64,000 nt of DNA from Dermacentor variabilis. Lineage: Eukaryota > Arthropoda > Arachnida > Ixodida > Ixodidae. Positions 44,834 through 57,530 of the stretch are shown here, in pieces. The translations under genes and the position numbers were made by a program. The notes beneath the pieces are model-generated. The model ran no database searches. It saw only the letters and a program-made list of their open reading frames with translations, and had not been told where the DNA came from. The stretch spans positions 31,061,589 to 31,125,588 of the forward strand of contig NW_027460291.1 in assembly GCF_050947875.1 (NCBI RefSeq). Direction: 5' to 3'. Position 1 is the first letter of the stretch. Every line of letters begins with the position of its first letter.

Positions 44834-45700
44834 ATGGGTGACTGTGATGAATTTATTGTGTGTCAGAAGGCGTTGCCCGATGATGGCCGTTATACTAGAT
44901 GTACGGATTACAAAGAGCCGTGTCACTTTGGGCAGAACTGCTCTGGCATTGCTCCAAACACCTTCAATACGATGGGACCCCAAAAACGAGAAGTCTGGGT
45001 GTGCAAAACCTGCAGTACTAACAAAAAAGGTACTGGCTCCAGTTCACAACAGGTGCCACAACCTACGGACAGCTCTGACACGCTAGCAGCACTTTTAGCG
45101 GAGGTAAAGGACATCAAGCGAAATGTAGAATCTCTGCCAGAGCTCCACGCGAAGGTGGATTCCCTGCTTCTGTTAAAGGCAGAATTCACAAGGCTTCGTA
45201 CAGTGGTTAATGACGTAGAGGAATGCGTGAAGTTCCTATCTGCACAATACGATGATGCGGTCGAACAACTTAAAGCTGATAAAGAGGAAGTCTCGGCTTG
45301 CAGGAAAGAAGTGCAGCAACTACAATAAAAGGTGCTGCCCAATAATCATTGATTCATCAATTGCAGCAAGGCCTAAATGATTCCGAACAACATAGCAGGA
45401 ACGCCAACATGGAAATTCGTGGCTTGAAATCGAGAACAGATGAAAACCTGACTGAGTTCCTTGATGAGCCGGCCGAGAAACTCAAGCTAGAGAAGCCTCG
45501 TAATGGGGAAGTGGTGGCTATACACCGTCTTCCAAGCAAGAAACCATCTCCGCCGATATTGGTACGATTCGCTTCAATTGCTGTTCGGGAACGCTGGTAC
45601 GCAGCGCGAGGCAAGCTGCAGAGCCTTTGTGAATCAGAATCATTGGACCAGCTGTATTTCAATGAAAACCTGTCGCACTTCAACAGGAGGTTATTTTAGT
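44834..45700 (+). pseudogene. CR1-like ORF1 (zinc finger plus coiled coil)
   Basis: Start chosen at MGDCDEFIVC (44834). The first about 60 residues hold a Cys/His cluster (C-x-K..., RCTDYKEPCHFGQNC, WVCKTCS) like the PHD/esterase-type zinc finger at the start of CR1 ORF1 proteins. A helical region rich in Lys, Glu and Leu follows (AALLAEVKDIKRNVE to KEVQQLQ), as in a coiled coil. A TAA at 45326-45328 and a frameshift then intervene. The frame 45349-45699 holds an RNA-binding-like part (NANMEIRGLKSR...VVAIHRLPSK...VRFASIAVRERW). ORF1 proteins bind element RNA. Confidence 0.75.
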
Positions 45701-45789
45701 TAGCAAGGCCCACAGGAAAAAAAGCAGGCTACAAATTAATATGGGTAAGAGGTATAATTTCCAGACTTTGCCACGTTTAAGGCAAACTT

Positions 45790-48547
45790 TGGTCGAAACG
45801 AAGATCATGAATTCACGTTGATAAACTTGAATGTTCGTAGTCTCCATAAATATTGGGAACAATTCAAGATTTTTGCAGAAGAATCTATAGGTTTTGTGGA
45901 TATATTTGTTCTCACCGAGATACATGCACCAGAGTCCTGTTCAGATACGTTCACAGTGAACGGTTATCGTGCCAGTTTTATTGTACCCTCGGTACGCGGT
46001 GGAGGAGGGATCGCTGTCTTTGTGAGTGAAAAATACGATGTTTCAGCTGTTGACATTACATTTATGCATGCGGAATGTTTGCCTCTAAACGTGAATTTAT
46101 TACACGCGGCTTTTACACTAGTCCCGGTATACAGACCACCATCTGGTAGCATGACAAGCTTTGTAATTGAACTGGAGGAAATACTTCTCAGATAAAAAGA
46201 TGCTGAGTTGTTCTGCCTAACAGGTGATTTTGGACATTGATATCTTCAGCACAAACAAAATTTCTATTTCAGATTACCTATCCTCGCTTTCAGTTTATGG
46301 AATTGAAAACACGAGCACTGCCCCCACACGTGAAGATTTTTTGAACGGTCGACAAGTTAAGTCATGTCTTGACCACATCGCTGTTCGTGCGCCGAATCAC
46401 ACTTTGACTTCATGTATCATTTCTCAGCGGCAAGCTGATGATTATTTAACCGCCTGTCGTTTTTCTCCTTAGTCTGGAACTGGTTCATCAAGTTTCAGTG
46501 ATGTTAATAAGATACCCGTGCCAATAACAGATGAAAGAAAGTTGGATGCATTAGTGGCATCTTTTCACTGGGCAAGTTTAATTGCGGACGATCCAGCAGA
46601 GGTAGTTTACTCAAAGATGTGCCGTAAACTTTACGAGCTCAAAAAAACTTGTACGCGAAAAATTACGCGTAAAAAAAGGCGGAATCATGACTGGCTTAGT
46701 CTTGAAATATTATGGGCAATCGCGAACAGAGACTGGCTTTAAAGACGTTCCAAGCATGCTCCTAAAAACGCAGACCTTCGCTCAGATTACACAGCCGCCA
46801 GAAACAAAGTTGTAGCACTTATTCAATCAGCTCGACGGCTGTACTTTCAGGAGGAGTTCAAACGAGCGTTTAAAAATCCTGCAATGATGTGGTCACTGAC
46901 TAACCATCTTTGTGGACAAGACGGCAATGTGCCTAGTTGTGATGTTTTACTAGAAGAGCCAGTTTCAAAAGCTGATAGTTTCAATAAGCAGTTCACGCTC
47001 GCATCAGAAATGGCAGCAGCTCGACAAGGCGTAAAATGCACCTCAAAAGAATCTTTGTCAGCTTCCGCATATCTTCCTAATTTATCAAAGGAAGGTCTTG
47101 CCAGACTAGTGTTTAGCTTCAAGCGTAGTAAGGCCGCTGGAATAGATGGCTTATCGGCGGCACTGTTGCAACGGAATTTTGACGCTCTTTCAGACATTAT
47201 GCTCTTTCTGATTAACGATTTCTTAGAACATGCCGTCTTGCCAGAAAAGTTGAAGACCGCTATGTAAGACCACTGTTCAAGGGAGCTCAGAAGAACGCTG
47301 TTGAAAACTATCGACCGAACTCTGTTTTGCCGATCTTTTCCCAAATACTGGAGAAATTTCTATCTGAATGCTTGATGTCCTTCTTAAACAAATTTGCTGT
47401 CCTTTCAAACCGTCAATATGGTTTTATTCCAGGAAGGGGCACCATACATCTTCTGGAGGAATTTGCAGACCAGTTTTACGCAGCATTTCAGGAAAACTCG
47501 TTTAGCTGCACTCTCTTTCTAGACGTTAAGAAAGCTTTTGATACGGTTAACCATAGTATTCTTTTAAAAAAACTGTACTTACTAGGCTTTCGAGGTCCCT
47601 TTTATGCCATTCTCAATAATTTTTTTAGTGGTCCTTCTCAAATTGTTAGTTTAAACAACCAATCAGAATATAGTAGCAAGCTGCCTGTGAAGGCTGGTGT
47701 ACCACAGGGGTCCATTCTATCCTCACTACTCTTTAATATATTTACAAATGACTTGAGCTTAATAACTTCCAAGTGTTTAATATTTCAGTAAGCGGACGAC
47801 AGTGTCTTGCTCACAAGAAATATAAACTACAAGACGGCAGTTAATATGCTGCAGGAAAATGTGAATCATGTAATGACATGGTTCGCTGAGAACGGAATTT
47901 CAGTGAACACACAGAAAACCAAAATAGGTTTTAGAAATCCGCTAAAGACAGCCCTTATAGACAAAGAAGTATTTTTACATGATCATGATTCTCTCTCTTG
48001 TCGTTGCGAACCCCGTTGAATATGTAAATTCGTATAAATATCTCGGGGTGGTTTTCGATAGCAGTTTATCATGGCATGATCACTTGGCTTACGTTTGTAC
48101 CAGGCTACGGAAGGTTTCATGCTTACTCTTTAATATCAGGTCTTTGGCTCCAACGTATATGAAGAAAACTATAATTTATGCACTTGCGTATTGTGTTCTT
48201 AGATACGGTATCACCTTATTTGTGTCATGTCCTTCCCGTTGGCATTGCCGAATTGATAGCATCTTTGAAAACATGTTAAAGAGCATTGCGTATAATTGTC
48301 ATATCCCATCTGGGGCGGACATTTTCTGCTTCTTACGTCTTCCTTCATTCCATTCTCTTTTCGTACAAACTGTTGTTCATCGCCACTTTTGGAATTCAGA
48401 CTTTTAATTAAATATGATCCTAAACAGAAGTTGCGAAAAACCATTCGATGTTATGTACCACAGAGCGTAACAAGGTATGGAAAGGCAAGGCGGTGTGCTT
48501 ATTTGCCGGACATTTTTAAAGGATTAATAAAGAACTTCTTGCTGTAA
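45790..48547 (+). pseudogene. CR1-like endonuclease-RT, broken
   Basis: Endonuclease: LINLNVRSLHKYWEQF, VDIFVLTEIHAPES, VYRPPSGS, and CLDHIAVRAPNH near the end of the domain. RT: AFDTVNHSILLKKLYLLGF (palm A intact), KAGVPQGSILSSLLFNIFTN, then a stop (TAA, 47790-47792) directly before ADDS, the catalytic dyad. Later parts read NSYKYLGVVFDSSLSWHDHL and LRKTIRCYVPQSVTRYGKAR to the end. Stops at 46195, 46472, 46742 and 47267 and frame changes near 47260 and 48019 disrupt it. The endonuclease would nick target DNA and RT would copy element RNA from that nick. Confidence 0.85.
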
Positions 48548-48862
48548 CCTCTATGCGGAACCTAAAAACGCTTTTGAGAACATTGTGTTGACTGTTGTAT
48601 TCTTTTACAGTTGTGCTTAGAAGTATGATATTAGGTATTTTAAGTTTTGTTTCCTTGGAGTTAGCAGTGATGTCCTTGGTACTGATTTTGTGATTGCCTG
48701 GTTTTTCTATTTCTTCAGCTGAACCCATTGTTCCTTCCCATCAATATTCTGTTTGTTGTTGCCATTTTGTTACCTCTGCCGTACACTGCCGGGCCCAGTC
48801 CTTCAAGCCTCCTGTTGGCTTTGACGGGCCTGAACCTCTCTGTATCCTCTACAAAGTGGCAC

Positions 48863-49080
<218 letters not shown>

Positions 49081-49850
49081 CCATCTTCAAGGCTATTACA
49101 TAACAATTCCGCCCTGTCAAAGCCAATTAAGAGGCTTGCGCGACTACGCCTGGCCGCAGCGGTAAGAAAATAAACAGAAAATGGCAAAAAATATCGGCAA
49201 AAATATTTTTAGCAACCAGTACTACATGGTGTTAACGCACTTTGCATTGTATTCAAGCAATATGAAACAGAACTGCACAATAAGATAAATATTTTGGGAT
49301 TTACAATGATTTCAGAATGTTTTTCAAGCTGCGCTTTGATGTAATACACTGTAAACTTCTTCTGGAAGTTCATTGAATATTTTTGGCACATAAGCACATC
49401 TTCTAGCCCTGCCGAATCTCGTCGTATTACGGTGTGCTACGAAGCGGGGCACCTTGCGCAATGACCGCTGAGCCACATAATCATGTTTGAAATCACTGTT
49501 CCGAAGAATGACGTGTGACAACAGTTTCCAAAAGCAAAGCACTAAAAGTGGGTACACCTAAGGACCAAACAAGTCCGTACTGTTGGAGGCAGTTGTGTCG
49601 TAAACGACACTCTTCAGCACACTCTTCAGGATACGCTCAGCACGGCTCTGCCAACGAGCGGAAATCAAAATACAGTAATAGTGTGTCTTTAACACTGTAT
49701 TCAAAGGCGTGCATGATTCTTGTTTCCTTTTACAGGAACCGGAACAAAAGTTTTAGTATTAAAGAGCCACCACGCAACTGCTCCAAGTTTGCCGCACACG
49801 TAAGCTAAATGATTGTCCCAGGCAAGATCACTATAAAAAAACACGAAGGT
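49081..49850 (-). mobile_element. CR1-like LINE 3' end, opposite orientation
   Basis: On the minus strand the C-terminal RT region is readable: ERILKSVLKSVVYDTTASNS around 49600-49660, then FWKLLSHVILRNSDFKHDYV, RSLRKVPRFVAHRNTTRFGR and ARRCAYVPKIFNELPEEVYS (49324-49557). These match the same region of the plus-strand copy (LRKTIRCYVPQSVTRYGKAR, ARRCAYLPDIF). A short 3' untranslated part leads to the (TAA)n tail on this strand at 49080. It is strongly 5'-truncated near 49850. Confidence 0.8.
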
Positions 49851-50139
49851 ATTTTATAGAGTTTGCATATTCCACCAGCATGCATTGATAGGAGCGACAG
49901 TCACGAGAATTTAAATACAGGGGTGCTACTATAGGAGTCACTTTAGCGGATTTCTTAAGCAAATCATTTTGGTTTTAGGCTTATTTACGTACAAGCAATT
50001 GTTTGCAAATCAACCCATTGCAACTTCCACATTATCTTGCAGTATAGCGACAACTTGAGTGCAACAATAATGTTTAGTCAAGATTACTGCATCTGCATAT
50101 TGATGAAAAGGACAATATGATGAACGGGACAAAAAAAAT
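49851..50139. other. Unassigned A+T-rich spacer
   Basis: No recognised feature between the 5' truncation of the minus-strand CR1-like copy and the 3' end of the next LINE. Confidence 0.4.
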
Positions 50140-50708
50140 CATTCGCAAGAGACAGAGAGAAAGGCGAAGAAAAGACAGGGAGGTTAACCAGAGATTATCT
50201 CCGGTTGGCTACCCTGTACTGGGGGAGGGGCAAGGGGAGGCGATAGGTGAGAGAGAGGATAAAAAAAATTTAAAAAAACCTACACACACGCACGTACACA
50301 CAAACTGTTTTGTAAGCACTGTCACGCAGCCCGCAAAGGCGTTCCTAGTGTTACGCAGTGTCACCGTACAATCCTACGTCACACAGTGTACAGTCATAAT
50401 TTGTCAGAAAGTCCCGTGTCTTTTAAGTACCACAACAGCGCCTTCATAGCGAATCACGCTGATGTTCACGTAGGCCAGTTTCCAAGGATCTCGTTTTCTG
50501 TCATTGGGCGCTTGTCCAGTTTGTCTAGGGTGGCTGAGGGGACTTCACTTTGTGGGTTGAAACGAGAGCACTGACAAAGAAGGTGCGCGATCGTTTCATT
50601 GCACCCGCAGAAGTAACAAAGTGGGCTGTTGTCCATTCCGATAAGAAAAGAGTACGCATTTGAAAATGCTACTCCAAGCCATAGACGGACTAGACGGGTG
50701 CAGTCACG

Positions 50709-53010
50709 TCATGGAATCTCGGGCTGAATACGGAGCTGTAAATTAGGGACCAGGATTTGCAGGCCTGCACTTGTGCAATCCGATGAATTCCATTGAGCCA
50801 ATGTCAGGTCATGTGCAAGTACGGAAAGTTTTTTCGCTGCATCGGCTCTCAAAAGAGGAATGACAACGCAGTAGATGCCGTCATGGGCAGATTGGGCAGC
50901 TGCGTCTGCTCGATCATTGTCATGTATGCCACAGTGACTAGGCAACCACTGCTATATTATATCGTGTTCTTCGTCAACTACGCGATGGTGGACTTCTCTG
51001 ATCTCTGCAGCGAGCTGCTCATGTGATCCATGGCGCAGTGCTGAGAGTACACTCTGTAGGGCTGCCTTGGAATCACAGAAGACTGGCCATGCATGGGGTG
51101 GTTCCTCCTGAATGAACTGAAGAGCCGCACACAGGGCTACCAGTTCGGCAGCTGTCATTGATGATGCATGTGACGTTTTTAGTTGTATTTTGATGGATCT
51201 TGTTGGTATCACCACGGCAGCAGCTGAACTTGCAGATGTGACTGAGCCATCGATGTAAACGTGTACGCGGCCACTGTGCACCTCATTTATAAGTTCTGAT
51301 GTAGCCTGCTTCAGGGCAAATGACGAAATGTTAGCCTTTTCGTGATTCCTGGGAGGGTGAGGCATATTTCAGGTCTGTGCAGGCATCATAAAGGTGATGA
51401 TGGTCTTACTGCAGGCATGTAGTTCGATGGCAATGAGGCACGATTGGCAACAATTTATACGATTGAAAGTTGCGTGTGGCCTTTCTGCGGGTAGAGCGGC
51501 AAGATGGTGAGAAAGTAGTCGGGCAATGGGCCCAATATGCGCCCTGAGAGCGTCGGTTGCCAAGTACGCTGATATTGGGTGATCTCGAGCTATGACAATC
51601 GTTGCCGCTGTAGACGCACACCTCGGCAGACCGAGACACGTCCTTAGGGCTTAAGCTCGTAGTCCCTGGAGTACACGCAGGTTTATTTTGCAGGTGTTAC
51701 CAAGCACACGGAGCCTGTATCTTGAGAAACCGAGGAACAAGGCGTTATAAAGCTGCAGCATTGAACGCACCGATGTGCCCCATTACTTTCCGGCAAGAAA
51801 TTTGAGGTGATGTATTATTGTCATTAACCTCTTCTTGAGGTATGAAACGTGCGGGCTCCATGATAGGTCACGGTCGATAATTACCCCTAAAAAGTGGTCT
51901 TTCTGTGCATTTGCAACTGCTTGTCCATTGACACTTACAGAGTAACGCTTCATTGCCTTCCGAGTGAATGTAACAAGACAGCATTTCTCTGAAGACAGCT
52001 CTAAGTTTTGTTTTCGAAAGTACAGTGATGTTACGGTAGCTCCCTTTTGTAGCCGTGATCGTACCTGCAGTCGTGTTACAGCAGACGCCCAAATGTCGAT
52101 GTTGTCGGCATAGATTGACACTGGAACTGTGTTAGGCAAGCATCTAACTAGGCCAACGAGCACTAGGTTGAATAGCGTCGGGCTCCCAATACTCCGCCTT
52201 GTGGTACTCCACGGAACGGTTGGTGTTGAGTCTTGGCGCCATCCTCGGTCATCACGAAGGAATGCCTGTCGGTCACAACTGCACAGTCACTGAAAAGTGC
52301 GGCCACCGATTCCGGCTTCAATCAGAGCCTCTATAATGGCATAAGGTGCTATATTTTCATAGGCGCCTTTTATGTCAATGAATAATGCCGCAGTGAGTCG
52401 TTTCAGATGTTTTTGATATTGAACAAACGTGACCAAATCGATGACATTATCTATGGATGAGCGCCCACACCGGAAGCCAGCCATAGTATCTGGGTACAAG
52501 TTGTAATTTTTCAGGTACCATTCCAGGCACGTCAAAATCATTATTTAAATTATTTTCCCTATGCAACTGGCCAGAACGATGGGGAGGTACGATGACAAAT
52601 CTAACGGTGATTTACCAGGTTTGAGAAGTGGAACCAAGCGGCTGCATTTCCATTCACGGGGAACCAAACCGTTGCGCCAAGACTCGTTGTAATGGTTTAG
52701 CAGCTTGAGTCGTGCTTTCTGCCCAAGATTGGCGAGCGCCGAATAGGTAACGTCGTCCGGTCCAGGTGACGAAGAGCGCCTGCAAGTCGCCAGTGCCGCT
52801 TTAAACTCCTCCACCGAGAACATTACATCCATGCGGGAATCCCGTGGCACAGGAGTGGCACATGGTGTAAATGCGCGTTGGAGCTGCAAGCTGGCAAGTC
52901 TTGAGCAAAATTCTTCAGCAATGCCAATTTCGCAGCGACCTTGGTGCAAAGGGATGTGAAAGGAACACGCTGTTGCGGTGGTACGTGAAGTGCACGCACG
53001 GTTCTCCATA
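50709..53010 (-). pseudogene. I-like LINE RT and RNase H, catalytic Asp lost
   Basis: RT: SSSPGPDDVTYSALANLGQK, GLVPREWKCSRLVPLLKPGK, TMAGFRCGRSSIDNVIDLV, ALFIDIKGAYENI (palm A, Asp kept), RGVPQGGVLG, then VSIYADNIDIWA. The second Asp of the usual YADD is therefore Asn (about 52105). LGVIIDRDLSWSPHVSYLKK follows. RNase H: VHVYIDGSVTSAS, MTAAELVALCAAL, PVFCDSKAALQSV and WLPSHCGIHDNDRADAAA, the last preceded by an in-frame TAG. Stops near 52545, 52160, 51780, 51365 and 50950 divide the ORF. RNase H would remove the RNA strand during cDNA synthesis. Confidence 0.87.
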
Positions 53011-53056
53011 TCTAAGATAATCGCTGACGTGGATGGAATGGCTCACAGAAACTTTT

Positions 53057-54062
53057 TCATCTTTGCGATTGTAGTGCATCAATGCGGCGTTGAATCTTCT
53101 TTTGCATCCGCCTTGCCCCTCTGAGATCATGGATGGATATAGTTCTCCTGTATCTTCTTTCAGCCCGCCAGCGAATTGCTCGTAGTGGCTGCAGTTCGGC
53201 TTGAAATTCTACATATTTCATGAAAGGTTGAAAACCACGCGTAGCCTCTTGCATGTTTTTTTTTAAATTTCGTGTTCTAGACTTGAATGATTCCCTTGCT
53301 GACATACTTCCTTCATGTGCGACCGAAACGCCGACCAGTCAATTTGCCGGAGGGTCGTGGATGAGCATTTATAGTCCCTTGATCTTCAGGTACGTCAGAA
53401 TATGGTCGCTTCCATGTGATTCGATGTCTGGAAACAATTGCACGTTTGTTTCAAGACGCCGATAAACCAGGGTCAAGTCTAGGCAGCGGTTGTATGTAAG
53501 CCCGCGTAAATATGTCGGATTACCATCGTTGAGGCAATAAAGGTCGTGCTGTGTGCCAAAGGATGCTAGTCTCCTTCCCCTGGAGTCCATCTTCGAACCC
53601 CCAAAGCGGATGGTGAGCATTAAAATCTCCGGTGAGAATCGTAAGGTCGGGTGTCGCTGATAGCACGTCGTGCAGTCGTTTAGAGTCGAAGCCACTTGAA
53701 GCAGCAATGTAACCAGCGACGAGTGTGAACGTAAGCTTATTCGTTTTCCCAATTAAACAAACATACTGATTGTTGTCCTGAGGTGGGACGGGGTGCATCA
53801 CGTATATGTCAGATCACATCTAATATATACAATCACTACAGGTAGAGGACATGAATGCCTCATAGCCAAAAATGTGTATAACATTCTGCACGTTCGGTTC
53901 GCAAATTACTAGGATGTGAAAACGGTTTTCGAAGACAAAGTGTCTAAAATATGAAATGCTCGATTTCAGACCATGGGCATTCCACTGCAATAGAGATGCT
54001 TTCTTGACTTCTTTGTGGAAGGGCAGCGAGGGGCGGGCCATGGTGCTATGCGATGCTTTCAA
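53057..54062 (-). pseudogene. I-like LINE endonuclease
   Basis: The frame at 54062-53820 begins with LLQWNAHGLKSSISYFRHFV and contains ILVICEPN, the Q-W-N and E sites of the apurinic-type endonuclease. It continues at 53801-53520 with TILTGDFNAHHPLWG (G-D-F-N-A-H). It ends at 53400-53369 with ESHGSDHILTYL (S-D-H). The pieces occupy two frames with stops between them. A basic linker (RAERRYRRTISIHDLRGARR) at 53305-53057 leads to RT. An intact enzyme would nick the genomic target. Confidence 0.83.
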
Positions 54063-54430
54063 GTACTGGAGTCAGAGCGTCCTGTACTTGCAGTGCGCTA
54101 CGAGCAGACGGAGTGTCCATGTTTGTCAGTAGTAGACGCATCACATTCGTGAGCGATTTGAGCGTAGCAATCACTTGTGAATCCTTGTTTCGCATTTGGT
54201 CAACTGAAGTGACATTTGATGTTAAGTGGCGGGTCATGTGCTGTGGCTCTGGTGCGTGGCATGTCTTCGACAGTGCTGGCCACACCTCACTTGATGAAGC
54301 ATGAATAGCATGGCCGCTTTTATCGTTGAAATTGGTGCTCTTACTGGGGACAGATGGAATAGGAGGCGGCGCTGCCGGACGAGATATTTCCCTTGAACCG
54401 GAAGAGGATTTCGTAGACTTTCGTTTCCGG
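54046..54430 (-). pseudogene. I-like LINE ORF1 C-terminal part
   Basis: A Ser/Pro-rich segment (SRKRKSTKSSSGSREISRPA) is followed by NVMRLLLTNMDTPSARSALQ and a stop at 54046, just before the endonuclease frame. No zinc knuckle is present. Upstream the frame runs through the 8-bp minisatellite into CR1-like RT sequence, giving a chimeric ORF (54046-54639). Confidence 0.55.
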
Positions 54431-54449
54431 GAGTGATGTCGCCTTATCA

Positions 54450-54512
54450 TTCGCAATGTCACCAATGTCGCAATGTCGCAATGTCGCAATGTCGCAATGT
54501 CGCACTGTCGCC
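54450..54512. repeat. 8-bp minisatellite (AATGTCGC)n
   Basis: About seven units of AATGTCGC, the edge ones diverged. It lies exactly at the junction between two LINEs of the same orientation. Confidence 0.92.
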
Positions 54513-56035
54513 AATCATTCGCAAATGAGTTGAATAGTAAAGGGGGTAAAAGAGAACATTGCGGAACCCCAGTTTTTAACCATACCCTGTGGCTTATAAA
54601 GGCAACTATTTTCTCACGATACCACTCGCAAACGGCCATAAAGGTAGCCTTTTAACTATTCATAGACAGGACCACCGCAGCCGAGTAGATATGACTTCCG
54701 AAGAAGGATATTGGTCTTAACCGTGTCAAGCGCTTTGGCTACATCAAGAAACACAGTACATGCAAGCGTATTATGCTCCAAAGCATAAAAAAGCTAGAAC
54801 GCTTCAAGAAGGGCTATGGTTCCCCGACCAGAAACAAAGTCAAACGGTTGACTGGAAATCATTGAAAGTTTTTCTTAAAAATGAGATCGTACATTCCAGC
54901 ATAAATTTTTCTAGGGTATGTAACACGATTGGTTTTATAGATATAGGTCTGTAATGTTCTACTCTATATTCCTTTGCTCCTTTATGTAGTGGCTTGATGA
55001 TTGCGGTCTTCAAGTCCAGTAGTAGTGACCCCCTTTCTAAGAATTCATTGCGTATGAAAAAAAAGAATTGCAGTGAGCACGTCAAAATTTCGTTGCAACA
55101 TCTAGATACCGCGAGTCTGTCTATACCTGCCGGCTTACTCCGCTTAAGATCTAAAGACGATTCTGGGAAGCACATTAGTTATAAACATCGGCAAAAAAGC
55201 TGAAGGTGGCACCACTCAGTTTAATGCAAAACGGTACGCCGACTTAGATCCGCTAGAAACACGCGCGAAGTGCTGATTGAAGACGTCAGCGGTAAGAACA
55301 TTATGAGTGTGAGGTGTGGCTATCTAAGAAGGATCGTTGGCCTTCGTGCCGCGAAACTTGTTTATCAGAGACCATGTCTTGGCTGGGTTTCTTGAAAATA
55401 ACTGAAACTGTGTTTGGTAGAAGAAGTTGAGAGTTTTTTTGAGGCTCGTTTGATGCGTTTCCATAAATATTCTCGGTAAGCAATTGCAGATAAGAGTGCA
55501 GGTGTCAACCTTATAAGTATAGCTTTGTCCTTTTATTTATAACTTGCGTACACACCTTTTCAGACTCTTCTATTTGTTCACGAAACCTTGCGTTCACTAA
55601 ATCTAGCGTTCCAGAGATTGTTAATGAAGACGAATTAAATATTTTTGATATAAGACCGTTCAGTCCGCTTCGATCCGCGATAGCCATGCATTTTTCGTTA
55701 TTTGTTGCACATAGCTTCGAGCAGGCAGGCTCACAAGAAGAGCTCAGCAGCGAAAGACGGCATACGGAGAAATAGTGATCTGCTACACGTTTTAAGATTA
55801 CACAGGAACTAAAAATGTGATAAGGCGCGCGTGCCTTTATATGATCTAGACATGAGCACGTAATACGACCATTCAAGATTACTTCACGCGCTGCTGTGCT
55901 TATCGTGTTTTCCAAGCCGCACACCGAGATATTTGATAAGTAATCAGATACTGGGCCACTAGTTCAACACAAAATGCCAATATTCAAGTCTCCCGTAACA
56001 CAGAATTGCTCATCACAAATGAAACTAAACACCAC
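54513..56035 (-). mobile_element. CR1-like LINE, internal fragment
   Basis: Minus-strand order: end of endonuclease (CVTGDLNIGILC at about 56000-55964, CSCLDHIKARAPYHIFSSCV at 55850-55790), a linker, and RT to the GVPQ box at about 54560-54600. The 3' part is missing: the copy ends at the 8-bp minisatellite. The 5' part beyond 56035 is replaced by a compound microsatellite. Confidence 0.78.
54520..55924 (-). pseudogene. CR1-like RT fragment
   Basis: RT blocks: LDLKRSKPAGIDRLAVS, FLERGSLLLDLKTAIIKPLH, YRVEHYRPISIKPIVLHTLE, VSGRGTIALLEAF, CTVFLDVAKALDTV (palm A, AFD changed to ALD), and KTGVPQCSLLPPLLFNSFAN, where the usual GVPQGS Gly is Cys. The palm C dyad is beyond the break. Stops separate the blocks near 54835 and 55300-55500. 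Clearly non-functional. Confidence 0.8.
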
Positions 56036-56037
56036 TA

Positions 56038-56127
<90 letters not shown>
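56036..56127. repeat. Compound (TAA)n(TGA)n microsatellite
   Basis: About 16 AAT units pass directly into about 15 GAT units. The position at the broken end of a LINE suggests a retroelement tail or repeat-mediated junction; that is inference. Confidence 0.93.
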
Positions 56128-57464
56128 CCAACGTAACAGTGAAGGTACACTGGTACGAGCAGGCGACTGGCCAAGTAGCGCGGTGATTCTCGAGGCTAAT
56201 GGTCAATCATATAATCCCTTCTGACTCTGTGAACTTAGTCCTATTGTTGGCACAATGACTGAGAGCGAAGAACCACAGGCCACGTACGCGCTGAACTATC
56301 AACTAAAGCTTAACGGCAAACTCAAAGCTCGCCTGTCGGCGCAATATCCGTGTTCACCAAGCTCTACGCCCTCTACTCTGTTCACACTGCATTATTTTTT
56401 CGCAGAAATCAAAGGACGTATATATATTTCCAGCGCCTCGGCGCGTTGCGTGAGGTAGCCAAGTGACGTATACCGCAATATGCCAGGGCAACGATTCAAG
56501 CAAGCCCTCGAGGCATCGGTGACTGCACGGTCGATGTTACGAACGGCGATCGCAGCCGGTATTTGAACAGAAGTTTGTGTTCGCGCGTGTACGCCGCAAA
56601 GCCGTGCCATGACTGCTATTGCAAGTAATGTCTAGTAGTGCAAGAACACCGGTGCTGGAGTTTGGAAGGGCAGAGCTTCCGGCTAAAGTTAGGAAGGACG
56701 AAGGGTGTTGCAAGCAAAATGCTACCACCTAGACGCACGGAGAGTTACGAGCGCCTAAGTGGGCCGCCAGTGGATTGACCTTTTCTCGCACCTAGATCAC
56801 TAATACAAGAAATTGGGCGTTGATCTTTGCACGAAGATGAGCTGCGAAAAAATCCGGGCCCGTTCTTTGCCAGGGTGCCATTCGGCTTTTTCTGTTGCTG
56901 CGACAGCGGGCACCCGTTTTCGTAAGATCCATTAAAGTAGGACAAAGAAAACAGAAAATGAAGAGAGAATTTACAAAACGCCTCCCCTGCTTGGCTTAAG
57001 AAATCTAGGCCTTAATGGGGCACACTGACTCGTTATGATCAGAGAGGTTCCAGGCTCGATGTAGAAGAACGGGCTGTTGCGACGGGGGGACCGAAGATGT
57101 GGAATTCACTTTGCTCGTGGAGGAGCAAGGGAACGTGAGGCTGGGCCCGATATTCAGGACGCTTATATTCAACATGTTTGTATTTACATACTTAAAAGAG
57201 AATTCAAAGTAATATAGAAAAAGTCCAGGATGAAGTTGTAGCAGCCGATCACTCCCGCCGTCCGTTGCTCTTTCTATGCCGTGCGTGGTCACTGTTCTGT
57301 GATTTCCCCCAATCCGCCGTTGGAAGACCAATGACATCAGGCCCCACCAATGGAGGTCTGTTGCCATTTTCCTCCGAAGGGAGCTTTGTGGGAAACGCAT
57401 GCACATCCCTATAGACACAAACCGGGGAAGGGGATCGCACAGTGACTTCGCTTGTCCATTGTTT
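56128..57464. other. Unassigned sequence
   Basis: No domain, terminal repeat or RNA gene recognised. Short minus frames at 56392-56945 and 57005-57418 have no family features. Confidence 0.4.
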
Positions 57465-57530
57465 CTGCTTTGCCCACTACTCCGCTTTGTCCACTACTCC
57501 GCTTTGTCCACTACTCCGCTTGTCCATTGT
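57465..57530. repeat. 17-bp tandem repeat
   Basis: TCCGCTTTGTCCACTAC occurs at 57481 and 57498, with diverged copies before (57465) and after (57515). Confidence 0.88.

Larger units (their letters stand above)
50140..54430 (-). mobile_element. RNase H LINE (I-like), nearly complete except ORF1 start
   Basis: On the minus strand: ORF1 C-terminal part (54430-54046), endonuclease (54030-53360), RT (about 53010-51780), RNase H (51330-50860), and a 3' untranslated part. The 3' part contains the GGTTAACCTCCCTGTC block and ends in CT-rich sequence near 50140. The 5' end meets an 8-bp minisatellite at 54450-54512. All domains are interrupted by stops. Confidence 0.85.
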
